The notes beneath the pieces are model-generated. The model was given only the letters and a program-made list of their open reading frames with translations, was not told the DNA's origin and searched no databases. From contig JAFDAE010000089.1 of the NCBI GenBank assembly GCA_019314005.1, forward strand, positions 1-16,053: a DNA stretch of 16,053 bases, written 5' to 3'. Positions 7,948-15,862 of this stretch are shown piece after piece; position 1 is the stretch's first letter, and every line of letters starts with the position of its first letter. The stretch comes from Deltaproteobacteria bacterium (GTDB lineage: Bacteria; Desulfobacterota; Desulfobacteria; C00003060; C00003106). Made by a program: the position numbers and the translations under genes.

Positions 7948-8104
7948 GGAGGTTGTCCGAGAATTATGTCCACAACGAAAAAGAGTGAGAACGAGACAAA
8001 ATTTTCGCAAATTTGAGGAGAATAGCAGGCCTATTTGACGAAAACTTGCGGGAATTTGGGCCGTTTCTCACGCTTTTGCAGTAGGATATTCTCGGACAAC
8101 CTCC
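7948..8104. mobile_element. MITE-like hairpin element, second family (157 bp, TAA target duplication)
   Basis: GGAGGTTGTCCGAGAAT (7948-7964) and its exact reverse complement (8088-8104) are 17-bp terminal repeats. TAA flanks both ends (7945-7947 and 8105-8107), as for a 3-bp target duplication. Inner arms also pair imperfectly: AAAAGAGTGAGAACG with the complement of GTTTCTCACGCTTTT, and AAATTTTCGCAAATTT with the complement of AAACTTGCGGGAATTT. The element can therefore form a long hairpin. It has no open frame of note and no similarity to the 142-bp family. A 3-bp T-A-rich duplication is compatible with IS5-type mobilisation, but that is a guess. Confidence 0.8.
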
Positions 8105-8736
8105 TAAAGAACGCCAATGATTTTGTGAAGTTGAACCTGGAGCCTTACATTGAGCCGGTCATTTAGTATCCACCCGGCAAGTGTGCTAAGTTCCTGTTTC
8201 CCGAACACCGGTGAAAAATGGATAGGATATCTTGCTGATGGCTCAAGACCTGTTTTTTGTATAAGTTCCCGTGCAAACTCATAATCCGAACGATTGCCGA
8301 TAACGAATTTGACCTCGTCTCCGTCGCTTAACCTGTTAATATTTCCAAGATCATTCCTTTCTGACATACCGCTCGAAGGCGTTTTAAAGTCGACAATTTT
8401 CATGCATCGGTTATCCACAGAGCTGATATCCTGGCTTCCATTGGTTTCAAGGAGGACTTCATACCCTCTTTTGAGCAACTCTAAAACAAGATCGGGAGTT
8501 GCTGCCTGAAGCAACGGCTCCCCGCCGGTTATTTCTATCAGGGGACATCCATAGCCGTCGACTGCATTTATGACCTCTTCTATCCCCATCTCACGGCCAT
8601 CTTCGTAGGCATATTGTGTATCGCAATAAGAGCACCGCAAATTACAGCCGGTCAGTCGAACAAAAACACAGGGCCGGCCTGCGTGTGTGGATTCTCCCTG
8701 GATAGAATAGAATATTTCATTTACTAAAATAGACAC
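8104..8736 (-). CDS. queE: 7-carboxy-7-deazaguanine synthase QueE (radical SAM)
   Basis: QueE converts 6-carboxytetrahydropterin to 7-carboxy-7-deazaguanine, the step before QueC. The opening LVNEIFYSIQGEST is typical. The radical-SAM cluster motif is CNLRCSYC (C-X3-C-X2-C), followed by TGGEPLLQ and the late LQVQLHKII segment. No ATG is available. I chose GTG 8736, which gives 210 residues, the usual size, with four residues before the conserved VNEIFYS. An in-frame TTG at 8772 and GTG at 8799 are alternatives and neither has a clear ribosome site. The tail after HKII is short (GVL) and the TAG stop straddles the edge of the downstream hairpin element, so the last residues may have been altered by its insertion. 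Confidence 0.93.
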   Translation of the reverse strand: MSILVNEIFYSIQGESTHAGRPCVFVRLTGCNLRCSYCDTQYAYEDGREMGIEEVINAVDGYGCPLIEITGGEPLLQAATPDLVLELLKRGYEVLLETNGSQDISSVDNRCMKIVDFKTPSSGMSERNDLGNINRLSDGDEVKFVIGNRSDYEFARELIQKTGLEPSARYPIHFSPVFGKQELSTLAGWILNDRLNVRLQVQLHKIIGVL

Positions 8737-8808
8737 AACGTTCTTTTTGACACTTTCAATATACGCTGTCAAACATTTTTGAATGCTCCCCTTCCCCACT
8801 TTTTCTTT

Positions 8809-8899
8809 TCTGTCCTCTGTCTTCTGACCTCTGTCCTCTGTTTTCTGTCGTCCGTCTTCTGTTCTCTGTCCTCTGCCTTCTGTCTTCTATTTTCTATTT
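8809..8899. repeat. Tandem array of 13 imperfect heptamers (TCTGTCC-like)
   Basis: The consecutive 7-base units read TCTGTCC, TCTGTCT, TCTGACC, TCTGTCC, TCTGTTT, TCTGTCG, TCCGTCT, TCTGTTC, TCTGTCC, TCTGCCT, TCTGTCT, TCTATTT and TCTATTT. The strand is strictly pyrimidine-rich (purine-rich CAGAGGA/CAGAAGA on the other strand). The array lies just upstream of queE, between it and uvrA. There is no spacer, so it is not CRISPR. Confidence 0.8.
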
Positions 8900-8970
8900 C
8901 CCTAACCAATTGCGCTTTAGGCAATATGGTGTTATAAATTAAGTTTCACCGTTTTGAACATTTGGTATTT

Positions 8971-9011
8971 GAATTTAAAATTTGTTTCGAATTTCGATAT
9001 TCGAATTTCTG
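8971..9011. repeat. AT-rich palindromic stretch upstream of uvrA
   Basis: TTCGAAT (8986-8992) and ATTCGAA (8999-9005) form an inverted repeat. It is preceded by GAATTTAAAATTT, itself nearly palindromic. The stretch ends about 15 bases before the uvrA start, so it lies in the promoter or leader. Such TTCGAATTTCG-rich segments are often dispersed repeats; only one is seen here. Confidence 0.4.
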
Positions 9012-9025
9012 ATTTTATGTAGAAA

Positions 9026-11839
9026 ATGGGTTTAGACAAAATCATAATAAGGGGTGCACGACAGCACAACCTTAAAAATATCAATGTTGATATCCCCAGA
9101 AACCGAATGGTGGTCGTGACCGGCCTTTCCGGTTCCGGCAAATCGACTCTTGCCTTTGACACACTGTATGCCGAAGGTCAACGCCGATATGTGGAATCGT
9201 TGTCAGCCTATGCCCGCCAGTTCCTGGAAAGGATGGACAAGCCGGATGTTGATACTATCGAAGGGCTTTCGCCTGCGATTGCCATCGAACAAAAATCGGC
9301 CGGTCATAATCCCAGGTCTACCGTAGGCACGGTTACCGAGATCTATGATTATCTTCGTCTTCTCTTTGCCCGCATTGGACATCCACATTGCTATAAGTGC
9401 GGTCGTCCTATTACTCCCCAGGCCATTCAACAGATTGTAGACCAGATCCTGGATCTGCCGGAAGGGACAAAAATAGTCATTTTGGCTCCGGTTATTAGAG
9501 ACCAGAAAGGGACTCATCAAAAGTTGTTTCAGCAGTTACGCAAAGACGGCTTTATCCGGGTCCGAATAGACGGTGAAACAATAGAATTAGAGCACGACAT
9601 TTCATTAACCAAAAGCAAGAAACACACAATCGAGGTAGTCGTAGATCGTCTGATCGTAAAGAAGTCCGTTAAGAACCGACTGGCCGATTCCCTTGAATTG
9701 GCTATAGGACAATCTGACGGCTTGGTAACAGTCGATATTGTAGGCGGCAAGCCGCTTTTATTCAGTGAAAGAGCTGCCTGTATTCACTGTGGCGTAAGCT
9801 ATCCGGAAATTACCCCGGCAAGTTTTTCTTTTAATAGTCCTCAGGGGGCTTGCCCTGCCTGTGACGGTCTGGGCACCATGACGATCTTTGACCCTGAGCT
9901 GATAGTACCGGATCACGATCTTTCTTTGAGAAAAGGCGCGGTTGTGCCGTGGGAAAACAGGCATAGTGTTCATTTTCATCAGATATTGGATGCTCTTACG
10001 CATCACTACGGAGTGGATATATACACACCTTTTTCGGATTTGCCTCAATTATTCAGGGATGTCCTTCTGTACGGCTCGCAAGATGAAGAGATCACTTTCT
10101 ATTTTGAAAAGGACGGTCGACGATTTTCTTATACAAAGCCTTTTGAGGGGATCATACCAAACCTCGAACGCCGCTATCAGGAAACACAGTCTCACCAGGT
10201 ACGAGAAGAGATCTCACAGTTTATGAATCTTAGAGACTGTCCTGAATGTGGGGGGGCGCGTCTCAAGCAAGAGATACGTTCTGTCAAGATAGCCGGTCTT
10301 TCTATTGACCAGGTTACCTCTTTTCCCATCTCCGAGGCCTTTTCTTTTTTCTCTTCACTGACATTGTCCGGCAGAGATCAGGCCATTGCCGACCGAATTT
10401 TACGGGAGATTTCACAAAGACTAACATTCCTGGAAAATGTGGGACTCGGCTACCTCACTCTTGACCGTGCCTCTGTCACTCTTTCCGGAGGAGAAGCCCA
10501 AAGGATACGACTGGCCACACAGATCGGTTCAAAACTGACAGGGGTCCTCTATGTGCTGGATGAACCAAGTATAGGACTCCATCAACGAGATAATCAGAAA
10601 CTGTTAGGGACGCTTCAGGAGATGCGCGATTTGGAAAACACCGTCCTGGTAGTAGAGCACGATCCTGAAACTATATTGAGCGCTGATTATGTAATAGATA
10701 TGGGCCCCGGCGCTGGAATACATGGGGGGAATGTAGTTTTCAGCGGCACCCCGGATGCTCTCTTATCTGATAAGAATTCACTCACAGGAATGTATCTTTC
10801 GGGAAGAAAAAAAATACCGGTCCCCCGAAAGCGAAGAAACAAAGAAAGGGGCTGCGTGGTTGTAGAAGGCGCCTCTGCCAATAACTTAAAAGAGATTGAC
10901 GTCTCCTTTCCTCTTGGGCGCTTCATTTGTGTAACCGGGGTTTCAGGTTCCGGAAAATCTTCGTTAGTGTTGGAGACACTGCATAAGGCATTAGCGCGAA
11001 AATTTTACCGCAGCAGGGAAAGGGTCGGTAAGCACAAAGGCATACGTGGTCTTGAACATATCGACAAGGTAATAAATATAAATCAATCCCCTATTGGCCG
11101 GACTCCACGTTCTAATCCCGCCACTTACACCGGACTCTTTGCGCCTATCCGGGAGCTGATTTCACAGACTCCTGAAGCAAGAGTTCGCGGGTACAGGCCC
11201 GGACGATTTAGTTTCAATGTAAAAGGGGGGAGATGCGAGGCGTGCAGCGGGGATGGAATTATCAAGATAGAAATGCATTTTCTTCCCGACGTATATGTAA
11301 CGTGTGATGTTTGCCATGGAAAACGATACAATAGAGAGACACTGGAAATCCGTTATAAAGGGAAGAATATCGCAGAAATACTCGACATGACGGTCAACCA
11401 AGCGCTTTCCTTTTTTGGAAATATCCGCCGGATAAGAAGAAAGCTTCAGACGTTGGTCGATGTAGGTATCGGTTATATACACCTGGGACAGTCTGCCACC
11501 ACCCTTTCCGGAGGCGAGGCGCAACGCGTTAAGCTTTCCCGAGAGCTGAGCAAATCGGATACGGGTCATACTATATACATTTTAGATGAGCCGACAACAG
11601 GCCTACATTTTGCGGACATACAAAAGCTTCTTGAAGTCCTGAATCGGCTCACCGACGCAGGCAATACAATTATCGTCATAGAACACAATATGGATGTAAT
11701 AAAATCGGCCGACTATATTATAGACCTCGGGCCTGAGGGTGGAAACAAAGGGGGCGAAGTAATCGGATGCGGCACCCCGGAAGAAATCGCAGTACTCGAC
11801 AACTCATATACAGGAGAATTTCTCAGGAAGGTGCTTTAA
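9026..11839 (+). CDS. uvrA: Excinuclease ABC subunit A (UvrA)
   Basis: UvrA is the damage-recognition ATPase of nucleotide excision repair; the dimer loads UvrB on DNA. At 937 residues it is full length. Walker A motifs are GLSGSGKST (about 33-41) and GVSGSGKSS (in the second half). The ABC signatures are [12 protein letters not shown] and [12 protein letters not shown], with Walker B segments [13 protein letters not shown] and [13 protein letters not shown]. Zinc-finger cysteines are visible in CIHCG...CPACDG and CEACSGDG...[10 protein letters not shown], and an extra CYKCGRP pair lies near residue 125. ATG 9026 is the only sensible start but its ribosome site is weak (AGAAA). The gene is monocistronic and its stop is one base from the element shared with convergent rex. 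LexA control is not evident. Confidence 0.98.
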   Translation: MGLDKIIIRGARQHNLKNINVDIPRNRMVVVTGLSGSGKSTLAFDTLYAEGQRRYVESLSAYARQFLERMDKPDVDTIEGLSPAIAIEQKSAGHNPRSTVGTVTEIYDYLRLLFARIGHPHCYKCGRPITPQAIQQIVDQILDLPEGTKIVILAPVIRDQKGTHQKLFQQLRKDGFIRVRIDGETIELEHDISLTKSKKHTIEVVVDRLIVKKSVKNRLADSLELAIGQSDGLVTVDIVGGKPLLFSERAACIHCGVSYPEITPASFSFNSPQGACPACDGLGTMTIFDPELIVPDHDLSLRKGAVVPWENRHSVHFHQILDALTHHYGVDIYTPFSDLPQLFRDVLLYGSQDEEITFYFEKDGRRFSYTKPFEGIIPNLERRYQETQSHQVREEISQFMNLRDCPECGGARLKQEIRSVKIAGLSIDQVTSFPISEAFSFFSSLTLSGRDQAIADRILREISQRLTFLENVGLGYLTLDRASVTLSGGEAQRIRLATQIGSKLTGVLYVLDEPSIGLHQRDNQKLLGTLQEMRDLENTVLVVEHDPETILSADYVIDMGPGAGIHGGNVVFSGTPDALLSDKNSLTGMYLSGRKKIPVPRKRRNKERGCVVVEGASANNLKEIDVSFPLGRFICVTGVSGSGKSSLVLETLHKALARKFYRSRERVGKHKGIRGLEHIDKVININQSPIGRTPRSNPATYTGLFAPIRELISQTPEARVRGYRPGRFSFNVKGGRCEACSGDGIIKIEMHFLPDVYVTCDVCHGKRYNRETLEIRYKGKNIAEILDMTVNQALSFFGNIRRIRRKLQTLVDVGIGYIHLGQSATTLSGGEAQRVKLSRELSKSDTGHTIYILDEPTTGLHFADIQKLLEVLNRLTDAGNTIIVIEHNMDVIKSADYIIDLGPEGGNKGGEVIGCGTPEEIAVLDNSYTGEFLRKVL

Positions 11840-11840
11840 C

Positions 11841-11985
11841 AGTATTCATCCAGAAATGGTAGATTTTGTCTCGAGACAAGGCCGCACAAAGGTTTATACC
11901 ACAGGCGTAGCAGGGCTACGTCGAGGATAGGAACCTGCGGAGAACGCAGTATCGTGGCAAAAGATGCCATTTCTGGGTGGATACT
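11841..11985. repeat. Structured 145-bp element with cloverleaf-like palindromes between convergent uvrA and rex
   Basis: The ends AGTATTCATCCAGAAATGG (11841-11859) and CCATTTCTGGGTGGATACT (11967-11985) pair over 19 bp with two mismatches. Inside are a perfect 14-bp palindrome TTGTCTCGAGACAA (11866-11879) and hairpin CGTAGC-AGG-GCTACG (11906-11920). A further hairpin is CTGCG-GAGAA-CGCAG (11935-11949), and CCAC (11899-11902) can pair with GTGG (11954-11957) to close a branch. It fills the gap exactly, from one base after uvrA's stop into rex's stop. No target duplication is clear; a TA duplication just inside the ends is possible. It could be a MITE, a bidirectional terminator or both. It is not a tRNA: no acceptor end, T-loop or anticodon pattern was found. 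Confidence 0.7.
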
Positions 11986-12610
11986 AATCGGTGGTAAGCT
12001 TATAACACAAGGCGTCTAATCTGAGGGTAAAATCTACATTTTCTATATGTACATCGGCGGGGGCCTTCAGTTGCACGGGAGCAAAATTCAATACACCCTG
12101 CACCCCTGCCTTGACAAGTCTATCAGCACATTCCTGGGCCGTTTGATTTTGCGTGGCAATGACACCAATGTCGATCCCGATTTTCTCTATCTCATCTTCC
12201 ATTTTCTCTACAGGATCAATGATGAGGTCGCCGATTTTAGTCCCTATTTTTTCCGGATCCTGGTCAAAGGCTTTTACAAAAATATAGCCCTGCTTATTAA
12301 ACAGCGCATGTCTTAGAAGCGCGGCTCCGAGATTTCCTACCCCTATAAGCCCTAAGCGCCATTCTTTATTTAGACCAAGGATTTTTCGTAGTTCAAATAG
12401 GAGATCTTTTACGTAGTAACCGATACCACGCACCCCGAACTCGCCGAAATAAGCCAGATCTTTTCTTATTTGTGCTGAGTTGACTCCACAGGCTTCGGCT
12501 AAATTAACCGAAGAGATTAACTTGACATTATTCATGTCAAGAAGCGCTAAATGGCGGGCATAGACTGAAAGCCTGTGTATTGTTATTTCAGGAATTTTTG
12601 CATATTTCAT
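11984..12610 (-). CDS. rex: Redox-sensing transcriptional repressor Rex
   Basis: Rex binds DNA when NAD+ dominates and lets go when NADH rises, controlling fermentation, respiration and energy genes in anaerobes. The 208-residue product has the N-terminal winged helix (IPEITIHRLSVYARHL; NSAQIRKDLAYFGEFGVRGIGY at about 44-65). The NAD-binding Rossmann motif is GVGNLG at about 90-95. The domain-swapped C-terminal helix is FTLRLDALCYKL. ATG 12610 fits the family start; its ribosome site is weak. The gene lies downstream of the atp terminator, so it should have its own promoter in 12611-12657. I saw no convincing TTGTGAA-type Rex operator there. The TAG stop includes the last two bases of the structured element, so the C-terminal tail may have been reset by that insertion. 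Confidence 0.96.
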   Translation of the reverse strand: MKYAKIPEITIHRLSVYARHLALLDMNNVKLISSVNLAEACGVNSAQIRKDLAYFGEFGVRGIGYYVKDLLFELRKILGLNKEWRLGLIGVGNLGAALLRHALFNKQGYIFVKAFDQDPEKIGTKIGDLIIDPVEKMEDEIEKIGIDIGVIATQNQTAQECADRLVKAGVQGVLNFAPVQLKAPADVHIENVDFTLRLDALCYKLTTD

Positions 12611-12657
12611 AGGCTTTGCACTGATTTGAAAAGGGACAAAACATGCGTCTGTAGAAT

Positions 12658-12709
12658 AAAAAAGGGCTTCCGGATTATATGAAAAACATCAATCAGGAAG
12701 CCCCCTTTT
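12658..12709 (-). terminator. Intrinsic terminator of the hemL-atp block
   Basis: Read leftward, GGGCTTCC and GGAAGCCC (12696-12703 and 12664-12671) form an 8-bp GC-rich stem. GATT/AATC extends it inward after one mismatch, and TTTTTTATT follows directly. An A run precedes the stem. It lies about 20 bases after atpE's stop and before rex, so the F0 transcript ends here. Confidence 0.9.
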
Positions 12710-12721
12710 AAGACTTTATAT

Positions 12722-13069
12722 TTACATAAACAGTTTTGCTGCCGGGTTTGCATAGATGATAATCAATGCAACAACCAGAGCATAAATACAAAGAGACTCA
12801 ATCAGGGCCAGACCGATGATCAGGGTAACGGTTACCTTACCTGATGCCTCGGGGTTTCTGGCTACGCCCTCAACAGCGGCTTTCAGGGACATACCCTGAG
12901 CGAGACCACAAAAACCAGCGGCGAATGCGATACCAAAGCCGGGAGCAATTACCGACCAGATAAAGAAATCGAGCGCTGCCATTGAAGTGTCACCAGCAGC
13001 AAATGCGATTGACGATAGTCCCAATACAAGAGCAATGGTCCATAGAGTTGAAACAGAAAACTTTTTCAT
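12722..13069 (-). CDS. atpE: ATP synthase F0 subunit c
   Basis: This is the rotor-ring proteolipid of F-type ATP synthase in the inner membrane. The 115-residue product has an N-terminal signal-like extension (to about residue 25, IAFAAG), then two transmembrane helices. The loop is the conserved ARNPEASGK (about 70-78). The ion-binding carboxylate is Glu91 in helix 2 ([14 protein letters not shown]). Gln58 in helix 1 and Ser92 beside the glutamate are two of the ligands known from sodium-binding rings, and Tyr96 is also kept. The usual Thr after Ser is Leu here. A strong AAAGGAGG lies 7 bases before the ATG, consistent with high c-subunit demand. It is last in the block and is followed by an intrinsic terminator. 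Confidence 0.96.
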   Translation of the reverse strand: MKKFSVSTLWTIALVLGLSSIAFAAGDTSMAALDFFIWSVIAPGFGIAFAAGFCGLAQGMSLKAAVEGVARNPEASGKVTVTLIIGLALIESLCIYALVVALIIIYANPAAKLFM

Positions 13070-13181
13070 ACAACAACCTCCTTTAATTAAATTTATTTAG
13101 CGGGCTTCTTCCAAAAACACCGTTAAACAGCTCATACACATATCCAAGTTCTAAATCCCTCAAATCCCTAATTCCTCAATC

Positions 13182-13859
13182 TTAGTGCGCATGCTCCAGA
13201 GCGCCTGAAAAGTACATGATTGAAAGGAGCGTAAATACAAATGCCTGAATAAAGCAAACAAAGATACCCATCGCCATTATGGGAAGAGGAGCAAGAAAGG
13301 CGCCTGCCAGGAAGAATAAGATTCCAACCACGAGTTCATGCCCCATCATGTTTCCAAAAAGACGAATAGTGAGAGAAAGTACACGGGCAAGATGTCCGAT
13401 GATCTCTATGGGGAATATAAGGGGCGCCATCCACCATACCGGTCCCATAAAGTGTTTAATATACTTGGGCCCGTGACACTTAACACCAAGTATGTGCGTA
13501 TATATTACCACTACCAGCGCACAGGAAAGCGTTGTGTTGACGCTTGCGGTCGGAGAGAAAAAGCCTGGTATTAACCCCATTAAATTGCATGTAAATATGT
13601 AAAGAAAAAGGGTCGCGATAAGCGGAAGAAGAAAACGTCCGTGTTCTCCGGTGATGTCAACCATAAAATCTTCAATTCCGCTGACAACCGCTTCAAGGAC
13701 ATTTTGCGACCCGGTCGGGATCATCTTGATTCCCTTTGCTGCCATCCATCCGATTGCCATCAAGAAAAGCATCGCGACCCAGGAATAGGCAACCCAGGGA
13801 TAGTGATGCGCGAAGGGCCAGTGGAATAAATCTGCTAAAAAAAGATACGGATGTCCCAT
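13182..13859 (-). CDS. atpB: ATP synthase F0 subunit a
   Basis: The a subunit is the stator half of the ion channel facing the c ring. The product is about 225 residues with five to six membrane helices. The essential arginine is in SLTIRLFGNMMGHE near residue 167. The early segment SGIEDFMVDITGEHGRFLLPLIATLFLYIFTCNLMGLIPG is typical of subunit a. ATG 13859 is preferred because GGGGGG lies 7 bases upstream; a TTG nine bases earlier is in frame. Its start is one base from the atpI stop, and the ribosome site sits inside the end of atpI. A 112-base gap before atpE holds no obvious signal beyond atpE's ribosome site. Confidence 0.96.
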   Translation of the reverse strand: MGHPYLFLADLFHWPFAHHYPWVAYSWVAMLFLMAIGWMAAKGIKMIPTGSQNVLEAVVSGIEDFMVDITGEHGRFLLPLIATLFLYIFTCNLMGLIPGFFSPTASVNTTLSCALVVVIYTHILGVKCHGPKYIKHFMGPVWWMAPLIFPIEIIGHLARVLSLTIRLFGNMMGHELVVGILFFLAGAFLAPLPIMAMGIFVCFIQAFVFTLLSIMYFSGALEHAH

Positions 13860-13860
13860 A

Positions 13861-14262
13861 TTATACAACCCCCCTGAAAAAGTTTTCTTTTACCTCGTAC
13901 ACTAATCCTACAAGAAGACTAATAACAATAATAGAAAGACCTAATATCAACCCTAACGGCTCCACATAATGCTCAGATATAAGCACAAAAATAATCAATG
14001 CACTTATCAAAAATCGAATGTAATATTTTCCGAGGATTATGCCTGGACTTGACAGTTGCAAGGGATCCAACGATTTTTTTAACGTACGATAAAGAAAATG
14101 AAAATTTATCGAAATAATCAACCCGCCGGCAAAGACCCCCCAACCAAAATCCCAAGTTCTTAATAGAACTCCTCCAACAGTCAGAACTGCTAATAATATC
14201 CAATTAGAAAAGACAATGATCTTTAAGAGCCTTTCCTCTTCGGGCATCTCGGATTTTTTCAT
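13861..14262 (-). CDS. atpI: ATP synthase subunit I-like membrane protein (AtpI)
   Basis: This is a 133-residue protein with four predicted membrane helices (about 15-35, 40-58, 80-97 and 102-120). A positively charged loop LYRTLKKSLDP lies between helices 2 and 3. It matches the ATP synthase I family by size, topology and position before atpB. AtpI-type proteins assist c-ring assembly and, with AtpZ, are linked to divalent cation transport in some bacteria. The sequence is divergent, so the name relies partly on context. Its ATG overlaps the atpZ stop (ATGA), indicating coupled translation. Confidence 0.82.
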   Translation of the reverse strand: MKKSEMPEEERLLKIIVFSNWILLAVLTVGGVLLRTWDFGWGVFAGGLIISINFHFLYRTLKKSLDPLQLSSPGIILGKYYIRFLISALIIFVLISEHYVEPLGLILGLSIIVISLLVGLVYEVKENFFRGVV

Positions 14263-14480
14263 AACTCGCGGCTCTTCTTCATGACTAAATAAATATTCCT
14301 AAAACCAGCCGCAATACCAAATCCGAGAAATATCAATGTGAACCAGGGGGAGGTATCAAACACATGATTATCCAGGTAATACCCAATGCCCAATCCGATG
14401 ACTGTCGCCAGGACAACAGAGATGCCTAACCCGCTGAAATACGCTAGATCCTTAAATAATCCCTTGGTTTCCTTTTTCAT
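14259..14480 (-). CDS. atpZ: AtpZ/AtpI-family F0 accessory membrane protein
   Basis: This is a 73-residue protein of two membrane helices. It starts MKKETKGLFKDLAYFSGLG, followed by the hydrophobic segment ISVVLATVIGLGIGYYLD, a short loop (TSPW) and the second helix FTLIFLGFGIAAGFRNIYLVMKK. The GLGIGYYLD and GFGIAAGFRN motifs match the ATPase_gene1 (AtpZ) family. I chose ATG 14480 because the family starts at this MKK; a TTG at 14540 would add 20 residues. The ribosome site is weak for either, so translation may depend on upstream hemL. It opens the F0 gene set and overlaps atpI by 4 bases. Confidence 0.85.
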   Translation of the reverse strand: MKKETKGLFKDLAYFSGLGISVVLATVIGLGIGYYLDNHVFDTSPWFTLIFLGFGIAAGFRNIYLVMKKSREL

Positions 14481-14542
14481 GACAAAGAGCGCCGAAAAGA
14501 AAAGCTTGTTGGTCGTACCATAAGCATTTTGATAAGTCAACT

Positions 14543-15829
14543 TTAAATTAAGGTTTCAAACACCTTTTTAGCGGCCTTGACGGTAGCTTCAATATCGTGC
14601 TGACTGTGGGCATTTGAGACAAAAATAGCCTCGTATTGGGAAGGAGCGCAGTAGATTCCGTTTTCCAACATTCCTCTATAGTATTTGGCAAATCTCTCCA
14701 AGTCGCTTGTCTGGGCATCCTTAAAATTTGCTACTGTTTGGTTTGTAAAAAAGAACCCAAGCATGGAGCCGACCCTATTGCTCGCAACAGGTATCCCTAC
14801 TTCATTTGCCGCTTTTTTAAGTCCCCCGGCCAGGGAAGCGGACTTTTCTTCAAGTTCTTCGTAAAATCCTTCCCGTTGGAGTTGTTTTAATGTTGCTATA
14901 CCCGCGCTCATTGCCACGGGATTTCCTGAAAGCGTCCCTGCCTGATAAACAGGCCCTTCCGGCGCAATCTTTTCCATGATTTCACGCCTTCCGCCGTACG
15001 CCCCCACGGGAAGCCCTCCGCCGATAATCTTACCCAAACAGGTAAGATCCGGCGTGATTCCATATACGGCCTGGGCGCCGCCGTAAGCCACCCGAAAACC
15101 GGTCATTACTTCGTCAAAGATGAGAACAATCCCCTTTTCCCGGGTGAGCCTTCTCAGTTCCTTAAGAAAATCAGGACGTGGAGGAACCAGCCCCATATTT
15201 CCGGCAACAGGTTCCACAATGACGCATGCTATCTCGTCCCCTTTTTGTGAAATTATATCATTTACCCGATCTATATCATTGTAGGGAATGGATATGGTTT
15301 GCTCTACACATCTCTTCGGCACGCCGGGACTTCCGGGGATCCCAAGAGTCGCCACCCCGGAGCCTGCCTCAACCAGTAATGTATCGGCATGGCCGTGATA
15401 ACAGCCGTCGAATTTTATAATAGTATCTCTACCGGTAAAACCGCGGGCAAGACGTATTGCGCTCATGGTCGCTTCAGTACCGGAATTTACCATGCGGACC
15501 ATCTCAACGGAAGGGACGGCCTCTATTACCATTTCAGCGAGTGTTATTTCCAGGTCGGTAGGAGCGCCAAAACTGGTCCCCCGGTTCAAAACTTTTTGTA
15601 TGGCTGCGATGACTTCAGGATGGCTGTGCCCCAATATCATAGGTCCCCAGGAAGCTACATAATCGACATAGGAATTGCCGTCTGCGTCAAAAATATAAGC
15701 CCCCTCTGCGCGGTCAATAAAGAGCGGGGACCCTCCGACCGATTTACAGGCGCGAACAGGGCTGTTGACACCCCCCGGAATTATAGCGCGTGCTTTAGCA
15801 AAAAGCTCTTGCGATTTATGATCCTTCAT
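14543..15829 (-). CDS. hemL: Glutamate-1-semialdehyde 2,1-aminomutase
   Basis: This is a PLP enzyme that converts glutamate-1-semialdehyde to 5-aminolevulinate, the C5-pathway entry to haem and other tetrapyrroles. At 428 residues it is full length. The opening [17 protein letters not shown] is diagnostic. Other hallmarks are [16 protein letters not shown], the [10 protein letters not shown] segment, Asp239 in [11 protein letters not shown], and the PLP lysine Lys267 in [23 protein letters not shown] lies 6 bases before the ATG. atpZ starts 62 bases after the stop, so hemL probably shares its transcript with the F0 genes. A MITE ends 33 bases upstream, so the promoter lies within or beyond that element. 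ALA demand fits the multihaem cytochrome nearby. Confidence 0.98.
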   Translation of the reverse strand: MKDHKSQELFAKARAIIPGGVNSPVRACKSVGGSPLFIDRAEGAYIFDADGNSYVDYVASWGPMILGHSHPEVIAAIQKVLNRGTSFGAPTDLEITLAEMVIEAVPSVEMVRMVNSGTEATMSAIRLARGFTGRDTIIKFDGCYHGHADTLLVEAGSGVATLGIPGSPGVPKRCVEQTISIPYNDIDRVNDIISQKGDEIACVIVEPVAGNMGLVPPRPDFLKELRRLTREKGIVLIFDEVMTGFRVAYGGAQAVYGITPDLTCLGKIIGGGLPVGAYGGRREIMEKIAPEGPVYQAGTLSGNPVAMSAGIATLKQLQREGFYEELEEKSASLAGGLKKAANEVGIPVASNRVGSMLGFFFTNQTVANFKDAQTSDLERFAKYYRGMLENGIYCAPSQYEAIFVSNAHSQHDIEATVKAAKKVFETLI

Positions 15830-15862
15830 GCAGAACCTTCCCTTCGTATTCGTTTTAACAAT

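Noticed and set aside
8809..8899. CRISPR array
   Set aside because: Units are 7 bases without spacers and there are no cas genes.
11841..11985. tRNA or tmRNA gene
   Set aside because: It has a cloverleaf-like shape only; no CCA-proximal acceptor pattern, T-loop GTTCRA or anticodon arm is present.
12611..12657. Rex operator upstream of rex
   Set aside because: The leader reads TTTTGTCCCTTTTCAAAT, which lacks the TTGTGAA...TTCACAA symmetry needed.
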